Shown piece after piece: positions 9,757 through 22,006 of a stretch of DNA of 64,000 nt (positions are counted from its first letter, which is position 1; each line of letters opens with the position of its first letter). The stretch is from the NCBI RefSeq assembly GCF_020379485.1, contig NC_063436.1, positions 15,889,389 through 15,953,388 on the forward strand, written 5' to 3'. Under the pieces are notes generated by a model that did not search any database, had not been told where the DNA came from, and saw nothing but the letters and a program-made list of their open reading frames with translations. The translations under genes and the position numbers were made by a program. The DNA is from Brassica napus (lineage: Eukaryota; Streptophyta; Magnoliopsida; Brassicales; Brassicaceae).

Positions 9757-11007
9757 TGCGAAGTTGAAGCCGACCTTAAGGGGGGAGAGAGACAGAACAC
9801 ATCTCTGGTTGGATTTTTATTGGCTCTCAGACAATAAATACTAGTCAACAATTTAGTTGGTTAGACAGACAAAAACAAAAATTACAATCACTACACGTAA
9901 GTTAGTGATGCTGATCTAACCACCATGCATGCATGAACATTAACTTGCAGCTTACTAGTCTACTGTCATGCTATTATCTCTCTATCGTCATGCTATTATC
10001 TGTTTTTCACATGTACCCAATGGAATTTGAACTCTCGATATCTCAAATATGGCCAATGCATGTAGCCCAAAATATCAGCAACTAACTCCCACATTTTTAA
10101 AATTATAAAAATCATCATTCTTCTCTTGATGATATCATGTTCTTCATTAATAAATGCAAACTTGTTCGGGTAGCAGAATTTCCGTTTAGTTTTTTCATGA
10201 CACCAAATAAAAGCCTTTGGTCTCCTTAGAATACTTCAATACTACAAATTCAAAAACTTACCATGAGAGGAAAACGAGTCATCCATTCAAAAGATCTTAA
10301 ATCAGATTATATTGAGATTCCAAGAACATGATCAAAGTATCACTGATTCTTGTAAATTTTAAAAATCTTGAAAAAAAAAAAAATCTTCAAAAATTGTAAA
10401 ATCTATAAAGAAAGGAAGAGTGGTTCTTGGAATTATGGATATAGGTTAATTGAAAAATTGTCCCTAATTGTAGTGGATAGTAACTGTAACAACAACAAAA
10501 AGAAGATGTAAACTAAAAAGGAAAAATTCCACAAAAATAATCCAACTAAATTTTTAAGCTTTTAATACTCATTTTTTTCTAGCCATTTTAATACCCAAAA
10601 TAGTTATTTTGATCAATAAATTTAGTTTTAAAATTATACCCGTTTTAATACCAAGCTCATTTTAATCAAAAATGTTGATTGGTTTCAAACCAAATTAAAA
10701 AAAAAACTCTAAAATTTATAAACAAATCTTTTAAAAAAAAATTAATATAATTTTAAGTTTTAGGAGTAAAAATGACTAAAATTTTGGATAAAAGATAGAG
10801 ATTATACTCATTACTTCCTACTATTTAAGATAAAAATAGTTAGTTTACAATATTTTTGTTACTAATTTACAAGTTAGAAGATTAGTATAAATGGGCCGAG
10901 ATAGGGTTTAAGGTGGGTTTCATCTATTGGGGTTTAATGCAACTAACTGCTCTTTCGCTTGAATGATGAAATCGATTCTTCACTGAGACTTCTCTCTACC
11001 CCTGCGA
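9757..11007. other. Intergenic, divergent promoters of kinase and FIP1
   Basis: This AT-rich interval lies between divergent genes. Near 10891-10935 there is a site II-like TGGGCC and a telo-box-like AGGGTTTA, followed by ggggtttaatg. These are common upstream of plant housekeeping genes and here precede the FIP1 start at 11008. No ORF with family features is seen. Confidence 0.6.
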
Positions 11008-14000
11008 ATGGATTCCACTGATGACGATTTTGGCGAGCTGTACGTTGACGACAAAGCTCACGCGACTGCTTTCCTCGCCGGCGATGACGTATGCGAAGAA
11101 TCGGAGCACACTCCGATTCTTCCCGGCGAGAACAAGGGTTTTGAAGTGACAGAAGAACCCGAATCGCGACTCGAAGCGAAGAAACTCGATGATGTGGATA
11201 AGGATTCGAGTCCGTGCGTCGACAACAACGCTTGTGCTGCGAATCGAACCGAGGCGAAGGAGGAGTCGGAGTACAGTGACAGTGACGATGATGACGATTT
11301 GAATATAGTGCTGAAAGAAGACGATTCGGTTGCTTGTGGATCGAACGCCAGCAATCAGAGACGGAGTGTTGGAAGCTGGGTGAGTGTTTATGTTTTAGGG
11401 TTTTGATTTGGTGGTGATCAGGGTTTTATCTAATTGAATCTTTGTGTGTGTTTGATGCGTTCTTGTCCAGTGCACAATGCCAAACAGTGGGATGGTGGTT
11501 AATGGACGCATGACGATGGAAGATATGAATCCGTCTCTAGGAATGCCTCAGTGTGGGTATAATAATTTCTCACATACTTGGTCAAGGTTAGTGTCAATGG
11601 TCAAGGCTGCCACTTTTGATTCTAGCTTTTGTTGGAAGTGATTGGTGAACAATGCTTTATCTTTTGTTCTCAGGGCAAATTTCCATGGGTTTGAGAAGAA
11701 GCCGTGGAGGAATCCTGGTGTGGATGTTAATGACTACTTTAATTTTGGGTTTAATGAGCAAAGCTGGAAGGATTATTGTAACCCTGGTGTAAGACATGTT
11801 TCGAATTCTTGATGTTATTATTTGTGGAAAGGGCGTATTTTGTTTGATTTTGATGAGTTTATTTCTGTTTTAGTTGAAAGGAAGAGCAATTGAGGTTGAA
11901 GGTGGGACTCTTGGACGCACACCATCTATGGATTTGCGTTATCCACGTGAATTAGACCCTGATGTGGTGATACAGGTCAGAGATTGAGTGATTCTTGTTT
12001 TGTTAAGTTTTTTTGTTGCCTGTATAGTTCATTGATGATGGAATGTGTGAAACCAGATCCCGGTGACTGCTGATGTTGAGGAGCTATCAAGCATGACACC
12101 TGTGGAAGCAGGGTCTCTCAGCAAACCATCAAATGGAGAATCTAGAAGCGAGGAGTTTCATTCAGATATCGGAGAAGATTTGCATTCGTCTGGTGATTCG
12201 ATGAAAGAAGAGGTTTCTGTTGGGTGTGAAGACGAATATACTGGAAGTTTCAGAGGAGAGCAATCTACTCCAAAAGAGAATTGCCGCCGCAGGGAAGTAA
12301 CACCTTGCGATAAGGAAGTTATTGAGGAGGAGAAAGAAGAGACTTGTTGGAGTTCAGATAAGGCGGATTCATCCTCAGTGGAAAGCGAATCATCTCATAG
12401 AGATCGCTTTCGTTTTAGCCCTACCTCTTCATATTCTGTTGGTAAAACTGAGGAATCCGAAGATCCTGGAACAGAATCATCAAAAGACGGTGCTATTGAT
12501 GACCAACGTGAAGCCAGTACCCCACCACGACGAACTAGATTTGCGGAACATGAAGCAAACAGTACTAAATGCGTGGAAAGGAGTGATACAGGGCATTCTA
12601 GACACAGAAGATCTCACGAAGACTCAAGCAAAAGGCATTATGGGAGAGTTGACTATGAGGCAGATAGGAGAACAAAGCATGCAGATGCATCGCGTATACC
12701 AGATCGAGATCTTGGCAAGAAAGTGTGTTATGGACGTGGAAGATCATATCGTGATTCGAGCAGAAACTGGCAGAACAGACCATATTTTACTTTGGGAAAG
12801 GTTGGTACTGAAGGTAGAGGCCTTCCGCACTCAGATAGAGAAAAACGTCTTGGTCGTTCATATTCACCTGTGGATCTTGATCGAGATAGAGGGCAAAGGA
12901 TAGGTTGGCGCAACAACAAAGAACCATCTCATGGCCGAGGCTTTGATCCTTCAAATGGTTACAAGTATGAAGCGGGTCTTAAAGAGTACACCTCACGTTC
13001 ATCCTTCAATCCTAGCCAGAGAAATTCTCGAGTGAGTTTAAACAAAGAGGAGGATAGATATGGTAGGCAACATTGTGAAAGAAGATATGGCCGTGAAAGA
13101 AGTCCTGCCCGAGCCTATGAAAGCAACAAAGAGGATAGATACGGTAGGCAACACTGTGAAAGAAAATATAGCCGTGAAAGAAGCCCTGGCCTAGCCTATG
13201 AACGCAACAAAGAAAGAAGGCCTTATTATCAGGACCGTATTCCAATATCTGATATGGAATGTAGGTACCAGTTTGAGTACTGTTCTATAAATGGAAGACA
13301 TAACCCCAATCAGAGTCGCGAGGATGAACCTTATTATGGAAGAAGGTGTGACTACGATTATGATTTCCCTCGTGGCAGATATGAAGATGAAGTTCAGAGG
13401 ACAGAAAGTGGAATTCCATTTGAGCTTGCTTACAGGGAGATGCATTCTTTTGCTGAAGTGGGAAGGAGAGAATTTGAAAGATATGAAGAGGATTTCTCTG
13501 AAATAGATAGAAGACACCATTACACAACACTTGGTTGGCATCATGATAGGTTTGTCTCAGATAACGATGGTCACAATAAGTACAGAGTCCAAGGTGCTTG
13601 GCCTACGCCGTCTTTACCATTCAGAGATTCTTGGCAGACAAAAGGTTCGAGAGGTGATTCTTGGAGAGATGAGACCAGAGACTTCACAAAAAGGGAAGCA
13701 AATGACAGGCAGAATAATCTGTTGTATAAGGATGCACCAAGAGATGGTTGGACACGGAATCTTGTTCGTGGCGATAATGTGAGCATACAAGACAGACTAA
13801 GGTATGATGATGATGATGATAATTGGGTTCGTCGTGATAAAAGGAGGTATCAGTTGGGAGATTCAGTGAGAGAAATTGCTCATTCTGAGCATCCTTCATA
13901 TACTGATGAGATGTTAGTCACCAACATAGGAGTGTCAGCACATGATCGAATCTCCATCAAACAAAGACCTGGATATTTTATGAGCCATGTTCATGAAACT

Positions 14001-14601
14001 GTTGAAAGACATCAAAGATCCAAAAAGCTGAGAAGAGATGGGAATGCTTTCATCAAGTGTCAGGATCCGATTGACTCAACTGGTAGACAAGGGAAGGTAA
14101 AAGAATAATGAAACCGCAGTCAATACATATTTTTATCAAATATAAGTCATGCTCTAATGTTTTAATTTGTAAGATTAAATATCAGTTTGTGTGGAATGAA
14201 TAACATGACCTTTCTCATGTGATCTTTTTTGTGTGTTTCAGCTCGCTAACCAATCAAGAATAAGATTCTCCAACGGCAGAGATACAACAGAACAGCAAGG
14301 CCGTCAGAAACCAAGAAAAGTAATGGGCAAAGGAAACGAGAAAGCTGTTGTGAAGATTAAAGGTTTGATTGAGAAAGAGGAAGGTGAGATCATTCAAGAA
14401 GAAGAGAGGAAGGTGACAGGGACTGGAATAGACGAGGAACGTATACAAGAGAGCATTAAGAAGATGGAGAGACGAAGAGAGAGGTTCAAGGAACCCGAAT
14501 TGGTAGCAGCCAAATTTCATTTTCAAACCGAGCAGGAAGCCAAAACCGATGTTACCAATCAAGTGAGACCGGTTAGGAAGAGGCGATGGTGTGCAAGCTA
14601 G
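11008..14601 (+). CDS. FIPS3: FIP1-like pre-mRNA polyadenylation factor
   Basis: Six exons (11008-11379, 11471-11586, 11674-11788, 11874-11975, 12057-14096, 14242-14601) join in frame to 1034 codons. The acidic N-terminus carries DSDDDDDLNIVL. The FIP1 motif spans exons 3-4: PWRNPGVDVNDYFNFGFNE, SWKDYC, then LKGRAIEVEGG. The long exon 5 is rich in Arg, Asp, Ser and Glu (RS/RD-like), with a repeated unit RYGRQHCERRYGRERSP / RYGRQHCERKYSRERSP at about 440-490. The C-terminus is basic. FIP1 joins poly(A) polymerase to CPSF during mRNA 3'-end formation in the nucleus. The plant FIP1[III] (At3g66652) locus sits beside CYP21-4 and AGL91 in Arabidopsis, the same order as here. The symbol is recalled and less sure than the family. 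Confidence 0.93.
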
Positions 14602-15477
14602 CAAGCAAAATATCAAATTGGTTTTGGCTATTCGAAGTTAAATACAATTACGGTGTATCAGTGGTTGGACTTGGATTTTTCAAGGTTATTTAGCATTTGT
14701 TTTGTTTTGTTCTACGGCATAGTTTGACCATAAAAATTGTTTAGTATGTGAAACCAAATAAATCAAAATGATGTAGCAAAGATTGAACCGGTGATATTGT
14801 GAATTAGATATTTGTAATAGTAAGTATTTTCTAAATATCAATTTTGATAACCGGCTCGCTTGATAACCGGTTTACCAGACCAGTTATTGACCAAGTTTTT
14901 TGGTTAGAAGTAAATAATAAAATTGGAAGCGTCTCTGCAAATAATATTCGTCGAGTTTTGGTGAGGTGGAATCTCAGCCGTCCGATTAACACGCGGTTGA
15001 TCTGAAGAATCTCTTCTACAGAGAGGAGAATTCAAACCAAGTTTCCATCGACGATAAAAAACGACCAATCTCATCACGGTTCCTGTCCTAAAAGAGGCTC
15101 TTTCTTCTTTCTAGCTTTCAAGGTGCGTTTTTTCTCTCTTAAATCTGCAATTTCGAAATTTTGGAATTTATATGAATTCACTTTAAGAGTCTTCGAATGT
15201 TTCTCTAGAAGGATCCGTATTGTTTTAATATGATTTTGATTTAATTGAGAAGTAGTGGATCTGCTATATCAGAAGTTACTAGTGAAGCTATTGACGAGAT
15301 AGGGATCATTAATGATGTGTTATGTTTTTTGAGCTGTTGTGGACTATTCAATCTTATGCAGTTTTGATTTTTCCAACTTAAAATCGAACTTGCATTTGAA
15401 AGGCTTTGAATTTAAAATTTAAATTTTATTTTGTGGGTTTTGAATAGAAAAGTTGTATCAGTTGTTTGCTGTTGGCA
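14602..15477. other. Intergenic plus 5' UTR of CYP21-4
   Basis: The interval contains the FIP1 3' region and, from about 14930, the 5' leader of the cyclophilin gene with a probable leader intron: an exon ends near 15122 and the acceptor would lie shortly before 15478. No other gene is seen. Confidence 0.5.
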
Positions 15478-16879
15478 ATGGCGAGGATAAAGCCTCAGGC
15501 TCTTCTTAATCAAAGCAAGAAGAAGAAAGGTCCAAGTCGTATAAGTATCTCCACGATTGTCGTGTGTAATCTTGTAGTTGCTGTAGTCGTACTTTCCTTG
15601 GTCACTACTTATCGCCATTGGTCCCAGAGGTTTGTTTCTTTGATACACTTATGTTGTCATAAAGATTCTATTTTCTACTTCATTTTGCTTATAGCTAGAA
15701 ACTTGCTATCTATAAAGGTTTAATATGATCTCGCAGGTCAAGAAACGCTATTGAAACCCAGAGTCAAAGATTTGAGGTACTGTCTTGAGAAGTTTTTTTC
15801 AATGCTTGTGCTTTTTTGTTTGGATTGCAATGATCTGACTTTGTGTTTGTGTGTTCAGGACACAAATGCTGCTTCAGAACAAAAGAGTTACGATCTTCCT
15901 GGTTATGCCGTATGTTAATCTTATCTCCATGTCTACTTTCTTATCTCTCTTGTTTAATAACTGTCTCTTTGTTTAAGTTTCTTGTATGCATTTTCATTGA
16001 TGTCTTGCTTCTATCTCATGTAGGATATAAGCACATCAAAAGGTCTCATAACTGTGGAACTCTTTAAAGATGCTTCCCCTGAAGCTGTGGACCGGTTTCT
16101 AGATCTATGGTTAGTATCTGAATCTGTCTCTTCTCGCTCAAGCTAGGAAGAAAAGAATATTATATGTATTTGATTAAGCTAGCTCATGACTCGTTATTAA
16201 GTAGGACTCTTACATCTACCTTGATAGGTTTCGAGTAGCTTCAGTTTCTTCGTTGAATGACTTTGAACCTCAAGTCCTTATCATTCTTTACTCTGTGTTA
16301 GAAGTAATACATTTGAGTATTTGTTGCAGTCAAAAAGATCACTTCAAGGGAATGCCATTTCATCGAGTTATAAAAAACTACTTGGTACAAGCTGGTCACT
16401 CTCAGAGCTCCATACCTGTTGAAGAGTGGACATCTAAAGGAAAGCTCCGTGGTCGCCTTAACACTAGGTAATTTGCTTTAAAAGTAAACTCTTCATCATC
16501 TCTCTTTGGTTTAAGATTCAAACTAAAACCGTTGTGCTGTTATTCAGCCCAAAACATGAGGCATTCATGTTGGGGACACCAAAAACCAAAGGGAACAACA
16601 ACAACAAGGACTTCGAGCTTCTCATCACAACGGCACCAATCCCGGATCTGAATGATCAACTTATAGTCTTTGGAAGAGTTCTTAAGGGAGAGGATGTAGT
16701 ACAGGTTTGATCATCCAACAAAACACACACACTCTCATCTTCTGAACTTTTATGGTTTTGTCTTATTGTTTAATGTGTTTTAACGGTTACAGGAGATTGA
16801 GGAAGTGGATACAGATGAGCATTACCAGCCAAAATCGCAAATAGGGATCATTAGCGTTATACTGAAACGAGAACTATGA
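15478..16879 (+). CDS. CYP21-4: Membrane-anchored cyclophilin (peptidyl-prolyl isomerase)
   Basis: Seven exons (15478-15629, 15737-15776, 15859-15909, 16024-16109, 16330-16467, 16548-16704, 16793-16879) give 236 residues. A basic N-terminus is followed by one transmembrane segment at about 25-45 ([18 protein letters not shown]), the pattern of a type II Golgi/ER anchor. The cyclophilin domain runs from about 85: [28 protein letters not shown], and [19 protein letters not shown]. It diverges from canonical cyclophilin A at active-site positions (for example GHSQSSIP where GGDFT is usual), so isomerase activity may be weak. Length and position match Arabidopsis CYP21-4 (At3g66654). All splice phases agree, and the last codons are LKREL-stop. 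Confidence 0.94.
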
Positions 16880-17212
16880 AATGCTCTGTAAATGAGGTCC
16901 ATCTTCATGCTCACTGTTTGTCTAAATCCTCTTCTGAGGTTTTGTTTTTTTACTGATTATTTCCTTCTGTTTTGTAATTTTATTTGATCTTTTCGAGGAA
17001 ATATAATCTTTGTTTTAAGTTCATATACTTCTTTCGCTGAAAGGCTTTTTAGACAGTTGTGTTCATAAATATAGTCTTTCATAATAAGATTGTCTTCAAG
17101 AAACCAAAAGTTACAACCAATAATAGATCATAACCAATTTATTACATGTCTTAACATAAAAGTAAAAGGAAACAAAGACTTTAAAAGATCAGCAACACAA
17201 CGATATCTCTGT
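16880..17212. other. Convergent 3' ends of CYP21-4 and AGL91-like
   Basis: This 333-bp interval lies between convergent genes. The left part is the CYP21-4 3' UTR, with T-rich and aataat-like signals near 16990-17085. Nothing else is seen. Confidence 0.5.
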
Positions 17213-17752
17213 CTACTTATTTTGAGTATCCTTAGACATGATCACAAGAGTAGACGAAACTTCCATACCACTAATGTTACCTTGAATATTATCAAGCATG
17301 TCCATCATCTTACCTTCATACTCCTCAAGCTCCTCAAGGGAAAGCTCTTCAATGGGCTTGTCGAACCTCTCTTCTCCACCAGCAGTTTCAAGCTGATGCT
17401 CAAAATCTTCCCCTCGCTTCTTCTCAGCTTCAACTTGCTCCATGATCGAGTTGAGACGTTTGCATATCCTCTTCTCTTGCCTAGCCCGGTTGCCTCTACC
17501 GTTGCCTGATGTCTCACAGCTATCCGAGTCTTCTGACTCGTTGTTGTAACGCTCTGCAACCAGTTCAAAGCTCGGACTCCCATAGGGGTAAGGTTTGTTT
17601 CCGGGAGAGAAGACCATGATACCAACCTCGGCGTTGCACAGAGTCGCAAGCTCACCAGCTTTCTTGAACAAACCAAGTCTACGTTTTGAAAACGTGACTT
17701 GCTTTGTGTTTGTGTCTTGCACTTTCTCCATCTTAATCTTTCTCCTACCCAT
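17213..17752 (-). CDS. AGL91: Type I (M-alpha) MADS-box transcription factor
   Basis: This intronless 179-residue protein begins MGRRKIKMEKVQDTNTKQVT. The MADS domain covers 1-60 (VTFSKRRLGLFKKAGELATLCNAEVGIMVFSPGNKPYPYGSPSF) and binds CArG-type DNA as a dimer. There is no K-box, but a Glu/Lys-rich coiled-coil-like stretch lies at about 95-160. The absence of introns and the SPGNKPYPYG signature are typical of M-alpha genes, which act in the female gametophyte and endosperm. The neighbour CYP21-4 and the length (about 178 residues as I recall) match Arabidopsis AGL91 (At3g66656). The ATG at 17752 is the start of the MADS domain, so the choice is secure. Confidence 0.92.
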   Translation of the reverse strand: MGRRKIKMEKVQDTNTKQVTFSKRRLGLFKKAGELATLCNAEVGIMVFSPGNKPYPYGSPSFELVAERYNNESEDSDSCETSGNGRGNRARQEKRICKRLNSIMEQVEAEKKRGEDFEHQLETAGGEERFDKPIEELSLEELEEYEGKMMDMLDNIQGNISGMEVSSTLVIMSKDTQNK

Positions 17753-19022
17753 TTTTTTTTCTTTTGTTTATGTTTTTAAGTTATTGATTTGATTTGTTTT
17801 GCAGTCATTTCTTTATGTATTTATAGTAGTGAATGTGTGAAGGGTTTTCATTGAGCCTCATCATCATATTCAAGAGTAGTTTAAGAAAGTCAATTTTGCA
17901 TAGATACATACTTAGAATGGTCATTGGTAAAATCTTTAACTGCCTTATTAGAGCATTGAATTGTTTCTATGTCTTCAATCAATATCCTTGGATATTTGAC
18001 TATTGTTAGTATTTTTTTTTACTAGTGGACCTTATTATTAAATTGTAGTTTGGACTACTAAAGAGAAAGTTACTATGCTGACAAAAAAAATACATTATTA
18101 CCAAACTAATTTCCTTACAACCAAAAACAATAAAGATGGTCTCAGCAAAAAACCAAAACTTCTGTATATGATTCCTTTTTCAGTACTAAATATATTCTGG
18201 AAAAGCAAATTTAGGTATAATATAATCTATTTGTATCATTCATCACTTATTCATTTTGTAAAAATACAACTGGAGATATTTTTAGTTTAAAACTTCTATA
18301 TTTGTCTAGTTCCAATTATATAGTTGGAACTTTCTAATCACGACGCTGACCGAATCAGCGGATAGGGTATATAAAAAATATTTCTAGTCATAAAATCTTT
18401 AAATATTTAATTTATAATTTCTATTTTTATTTATTTCATTTACACAAATTAAAATGAGGTAATTTCTCGGCAGATTTTTGGACCTTTCAAGAACGAATAA
18501 GTTTGCCCCGTCATCATGGAAAAAATGAAGATTTTTTTGTCTGCGTCGATGTTTTTCCAAGTGTTGGCGCCGAGACTTCTTTTCTAAAAGTGTCTTTTTT
18601 TGTTTTATTTTGATTGTTTTTTCAAAATTTCTAAAGATATTTTGTTTTCTTCCGGTTTTTATTATTGGAACTATATTCTTTTTGATCCGATCTTCGATGT
18701 AATGATTATTATAGGTTGTTCGACAAATTTATCCCAAAATTTTTATCTTTATCTGGACATCTTTTATTCTGTAGATAACGAACGCGATTGCAACATCTTT
18801 AGGATGCGGAAAAGTACTTCGGTTAATAAAATACACAGAGCAAGATTATTTTGTAATCAATATATTGTCAAAATCCAATATAATTTCTGTGTAGATTTCA
18901 TCATTGATTACTTCTGAAATCATATTGTCACATCATATTTGTTAATGGTTTAGATGTGTTTTTCAAGATTTTTTTTGTTCTTGATGCAATGTATATTATC
19001 AATTTCTTTATTATTGTACAGT
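17753..19022. other. AT-rich intergenic
   Basis: This is the upstream region of the MADS gene and beyond. No coding similarity was recognised. A more GC-balanced patch at 18460-18600 (attgttttt...ggcgccgagac) is unexplained and lacks a convincing ORF. Confidence 0.4.
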
Positions 19023-19548
19023 ATAAACTCTACAAATTAATACTCGATAAATTAATAAACACCATAAATTAATAAATTTCTCCGGTCTCGAGTTGGTATG
19101 GTTTAAAATATGATAAAAGTTTATAAAATAATAAAACAATAAATTTTCAGAAAATCCTATGTAAATATATGGTCTCATTAAAATTATAAATTATACATTT
19201 TATAAGAGTGCAAACCAACCATTATATTTTTTTTTATTCACAATAGAATTATCTTTATATTTTTTTAAGATTAAATTTATTTTGATGAGATCTAGCAAAA
19301 TTGTATCTAAAATCACATTTAAATTCTATGAAAAATATTTCATATACACCAAATAATATAATAAAACTAATATAGGTGTTGAATTTCAAAATATTAATTA
19401 ATGTATATACACTAAAATCAAATATTTTTCTTATTTTAGGAAATATATTTTTTAAATAGAAAAATCTAAAAAGAAACTTTCTGTAAATTAATAACTATAT
19501 AAAGTAATAAAATATTAAAGTCCCAACATTATTAATTTATAGAGTTTT
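19023..19548. mobile_element. AT-rich MITE-like element, copy 1
   Basis: The left end is aaactctacaaattaata and the right end, reverse-complemented, is aaactctataaattaata. These are terminal inverted repeats of 18 bp with one mismatch. The interior is very AT-rich and non-coding. A related copy lies at 50334-50805 and shares the order of several internal motifs, such as ctcgagttgg near the left end. It is a non-autonomous DNA transposon; I could not assign the superfamily. Confidence 0.65.
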
Positions 19549-19885
19549 CGTTGTATATTGAATAAGAAAAAATTTATACGAAAAAGGAGAGGTAGGTTTC
19601 ATGGGGTTTAAACTTTAAACCGTTAGAAGGGCAGTTTATCCCACAAACCAAACAACATATCAATCTCAATCCGGTTCTACGTTTCACTATCAGTAGTGTT
19701 AATTTTTATTGTGGACACCAAATGTCTTTAGAGCACTTCTATTTTTTTTAATGAATATTAAATTTATTCAAGACAAAAAAAAAACAGTTTTGTACAATAG
19801 AGGTGCCACTTATAATTGAAATTTTTTGAGCTATTTTAGAAAAAAAAAATCATTCTTTGTCTTCATCTTGATACAAACCATACTC
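19549..19885. other. AT-rich intergenic
   Basis: There are no gene-like features. A short A-run near 19775-19783 precedes the old LINE fragment but cannot be assigned as its tail with confidence. Confidence 0.35.
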
Positions 19886-20870
19886 CTATGGCTTTGCTGT
19901 ATTTTCCATTCGCACACCCCCGAAGAGAATCAATGCGATTCCGGACCAGTTTATCAATATCCTTGACAAGTTGTGTAGGGAGTTGAGGGTTTCACCATGC
20001 CTTCTGCAGTTTCTTTCTCTCCAGATAGAGTAAAGGACCGCTTGGAATGTGTATCGGATGAGGAACAATGTTGTGTTGTCCTGATTTGTGTTAATCAAAA
20101 TCTCAAGAAGCTGATTCCAGTTGCTCGTGTATCGCGATACAATGAATTTTTGCATCAGCCCTTTCCAAACTGTTTCAGAGTAGACACATTCAAAAAATAA
20201 GTGGTTCCTCGTTTCCACTTGACCTTGACAGAGAACACAAGTAGCATCTCCTTGTGGATTCCATTTTAACATTCTCTCCCCTGTAGAAAGCTTATCTCGG
20301 ACTGCAAGCCAAACAATCATGGAGAATTTTGGAGTAGCAGCAGAAAACCATACTCCCTTAGACCAATTAACTACCAGACCAGGAGTTCGAAGTATTTGCC
20401 ACGTCTGGCCAGTACTAAACTCTCTGTTATAGCTATCTCCTAGGCCCTTCCACAGTCTGATATCATCATTCTGATCCAGGCCTTGGTTTCACAGCTTCAG
20501 TATCTATTTTTCGATGTTGATCAGCAAAAAAGAACGATGATTCCTTCTAGGATACTGAAGAACAGCCAACTCCACAGTGATGTTAAATATTGAGTCCAAG
20601 ATCAATACAGCCTCGAGAACCAGTCATGTCGAAAATTCTACCCAATAGTGACCAAACATCAAACCAAAAAGATGTCTGAGCTCCATTGTTGACCTCAACC
20701 CTAGTTAGCGCTTGTGCCGTAGTTCGATATTTAAGAATCTTTTTCCAAAGCCATGACCCCAAAGAGCTTTTTGAGTTAACATTCCAAAACGAGCCTTTTC
20801 GTATGAGATAGTGGTGAATCCAATCGACCCATAGATATTTAGCCGATAATATTCTTCATATCAGTTTCTT
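19886..20870 (-). pseudogene. Degenerate LINE fragment (zf-RVT region)
   Basis: The minus strand encodes the zinc-binding region found after the reverse transcriptase of plant LINEs: VWLAVRDKLSTGERMLKWNP, then CVLCQGQVETRNHLFFEC and VWKGLMQKF. The same frame continues upstream (RLWKGLGDSYNREFSTGQTW...GVWFSAATPKFSM), and further decayed sequence reaches about 20870 with frameshifts. The endonuclease, the RT palm and a clear poly(A) tail are missing. It belongs to a different LINE subfamily from the copies at 1269-7330 and 23079-24604. Confidence 0.8.
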
Positions 20871-21187
20871 CCAGCGGACGTAACTGTAGACAGAGGAGTA
20901 TCAAAACATTTAAAAAAAAAGTTTTATAAAGTGCAGGAGAGAGAAGAGAAACGAGATGACTGCATAAAGAATTTAACACACTTATAAGAACTCTTTGACA
21001 CCACCTGTCAATTTCTAATTACTCCTTTAATTATCAGATAAAAACTCATTAAAATAAAAATATATTGGGTTGAGATGCCTAATTTGAGTATGAGACAATA
21101 AGAACATTAATGCAGGTCTCCTAGGGTGGAGTTCTTATAAGATATTTCTCTTAGTTTTTAACTAAGAAAAACTAAGAGACATCTCTT
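20871..21187. other. Intergenic with a short hairpin
   Basis: A hairpin-forming sequence lies at 21147-21182 (tctcttagtttttaactaag followed by its approximate complement). It resembles the end of a small foldback MITE. It directly precedes the left arm of the ML-gene inverted repeat. Confidence 0.4.
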
Positions 21188-22006
21188 ATGTGTTCCAGGA
21201 AAGTATGAACCTCTTTTTCTGGTTTCTGGTTAGTGAGGCCTAGCTAGAGAGTGAAACTATATGTTTCAAAGAGTCTCTCTCTGGTGTATGGTAATCTTAA
21301 TCACATTGTTTGTATCCTCTTTGTGTCGTCCAACAAATAAACAAGGGTTTTTGTAAGAACACACCTTTGACCTACCCATGTATGTGTGTTTGTTATTTGG
21401 TTTGAATCAAGTTATGTATCACTGTGTTTATATGTATCTCTAATATACTAGAAGAATTAGCCCAAGAATCAACAGTGTCCAGATATTTGCCTTTAATTTT
21501 TTTTTCCAAATTTGTGTTTGTTTGTTTGTTTCTTAATTAATCGTTTTTTTCTGACATCAAATCAAAACTTGATTGTTGGTTTGCTTTTCTGATTGTGAGA
21601 TGGATCAAGCCTGCTAGTGACTCGTGGGTGGCCGTGTGCGTTTACTCTGTTTCCTTTTCTTTTTATAGGGAAGGGAGTTGTCGTTGATGAGTAAAACCAA
21701 AACACTAAAACACAGAGACATATTTGATCAAACCAAATAACAAACATAGATTAGAGATACATATAAACACAGAGATACATAATTTGATTCAAACCAAATA
21801 ACAAACACACATACATGGGTGGGTCAAAGGTGTGTTCTTACAACAACCCTTGTTTATTTGTTGGACGACACAAAAAGGATACAAACAGCGTGATTAAGAT
21901 TACCATACACCGGAGAGAGATTATTTGAAACGTATAGTTTCACTCTCTAGCTAGGCCGCACTAACCGAAAACCAGAAAAAGAGGTTCATACTTTCCTGGA
22001 ACACAT
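21188..22006. repeat. 257-bp inverted repeat from an ML gene 3' end
   Basis: Bases 21188-21444 are the reverse complement of 21750-22006 at high identity (differences at roughly 5-8% of positions by eye). The spacer is 305 bp. The right arm covers the last coding bases of the ML-domain gene (stop at 21951) and its 3' flank. The left arm is an inverted copy that keeps the codons for Q-E-S-M-N-L-F-F-W-F and a stop. Read-through transcription would give a long hairpin RNA. Confidence 0.9.

Noticed and set aside
12322..12903. 193-codon open frame on the plus strand
   Set aside because: It is an off-frame shadow of FIP1 exon 5, whose charged low-complexity codons keep other frames open. It has no family features.
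18600..18917. 105-codon plus-strand open frame
   Set aside because: It is in AT-rich intergenic DNA, and its composition (F, Y, I, N) is that of random AT-rich sequence.
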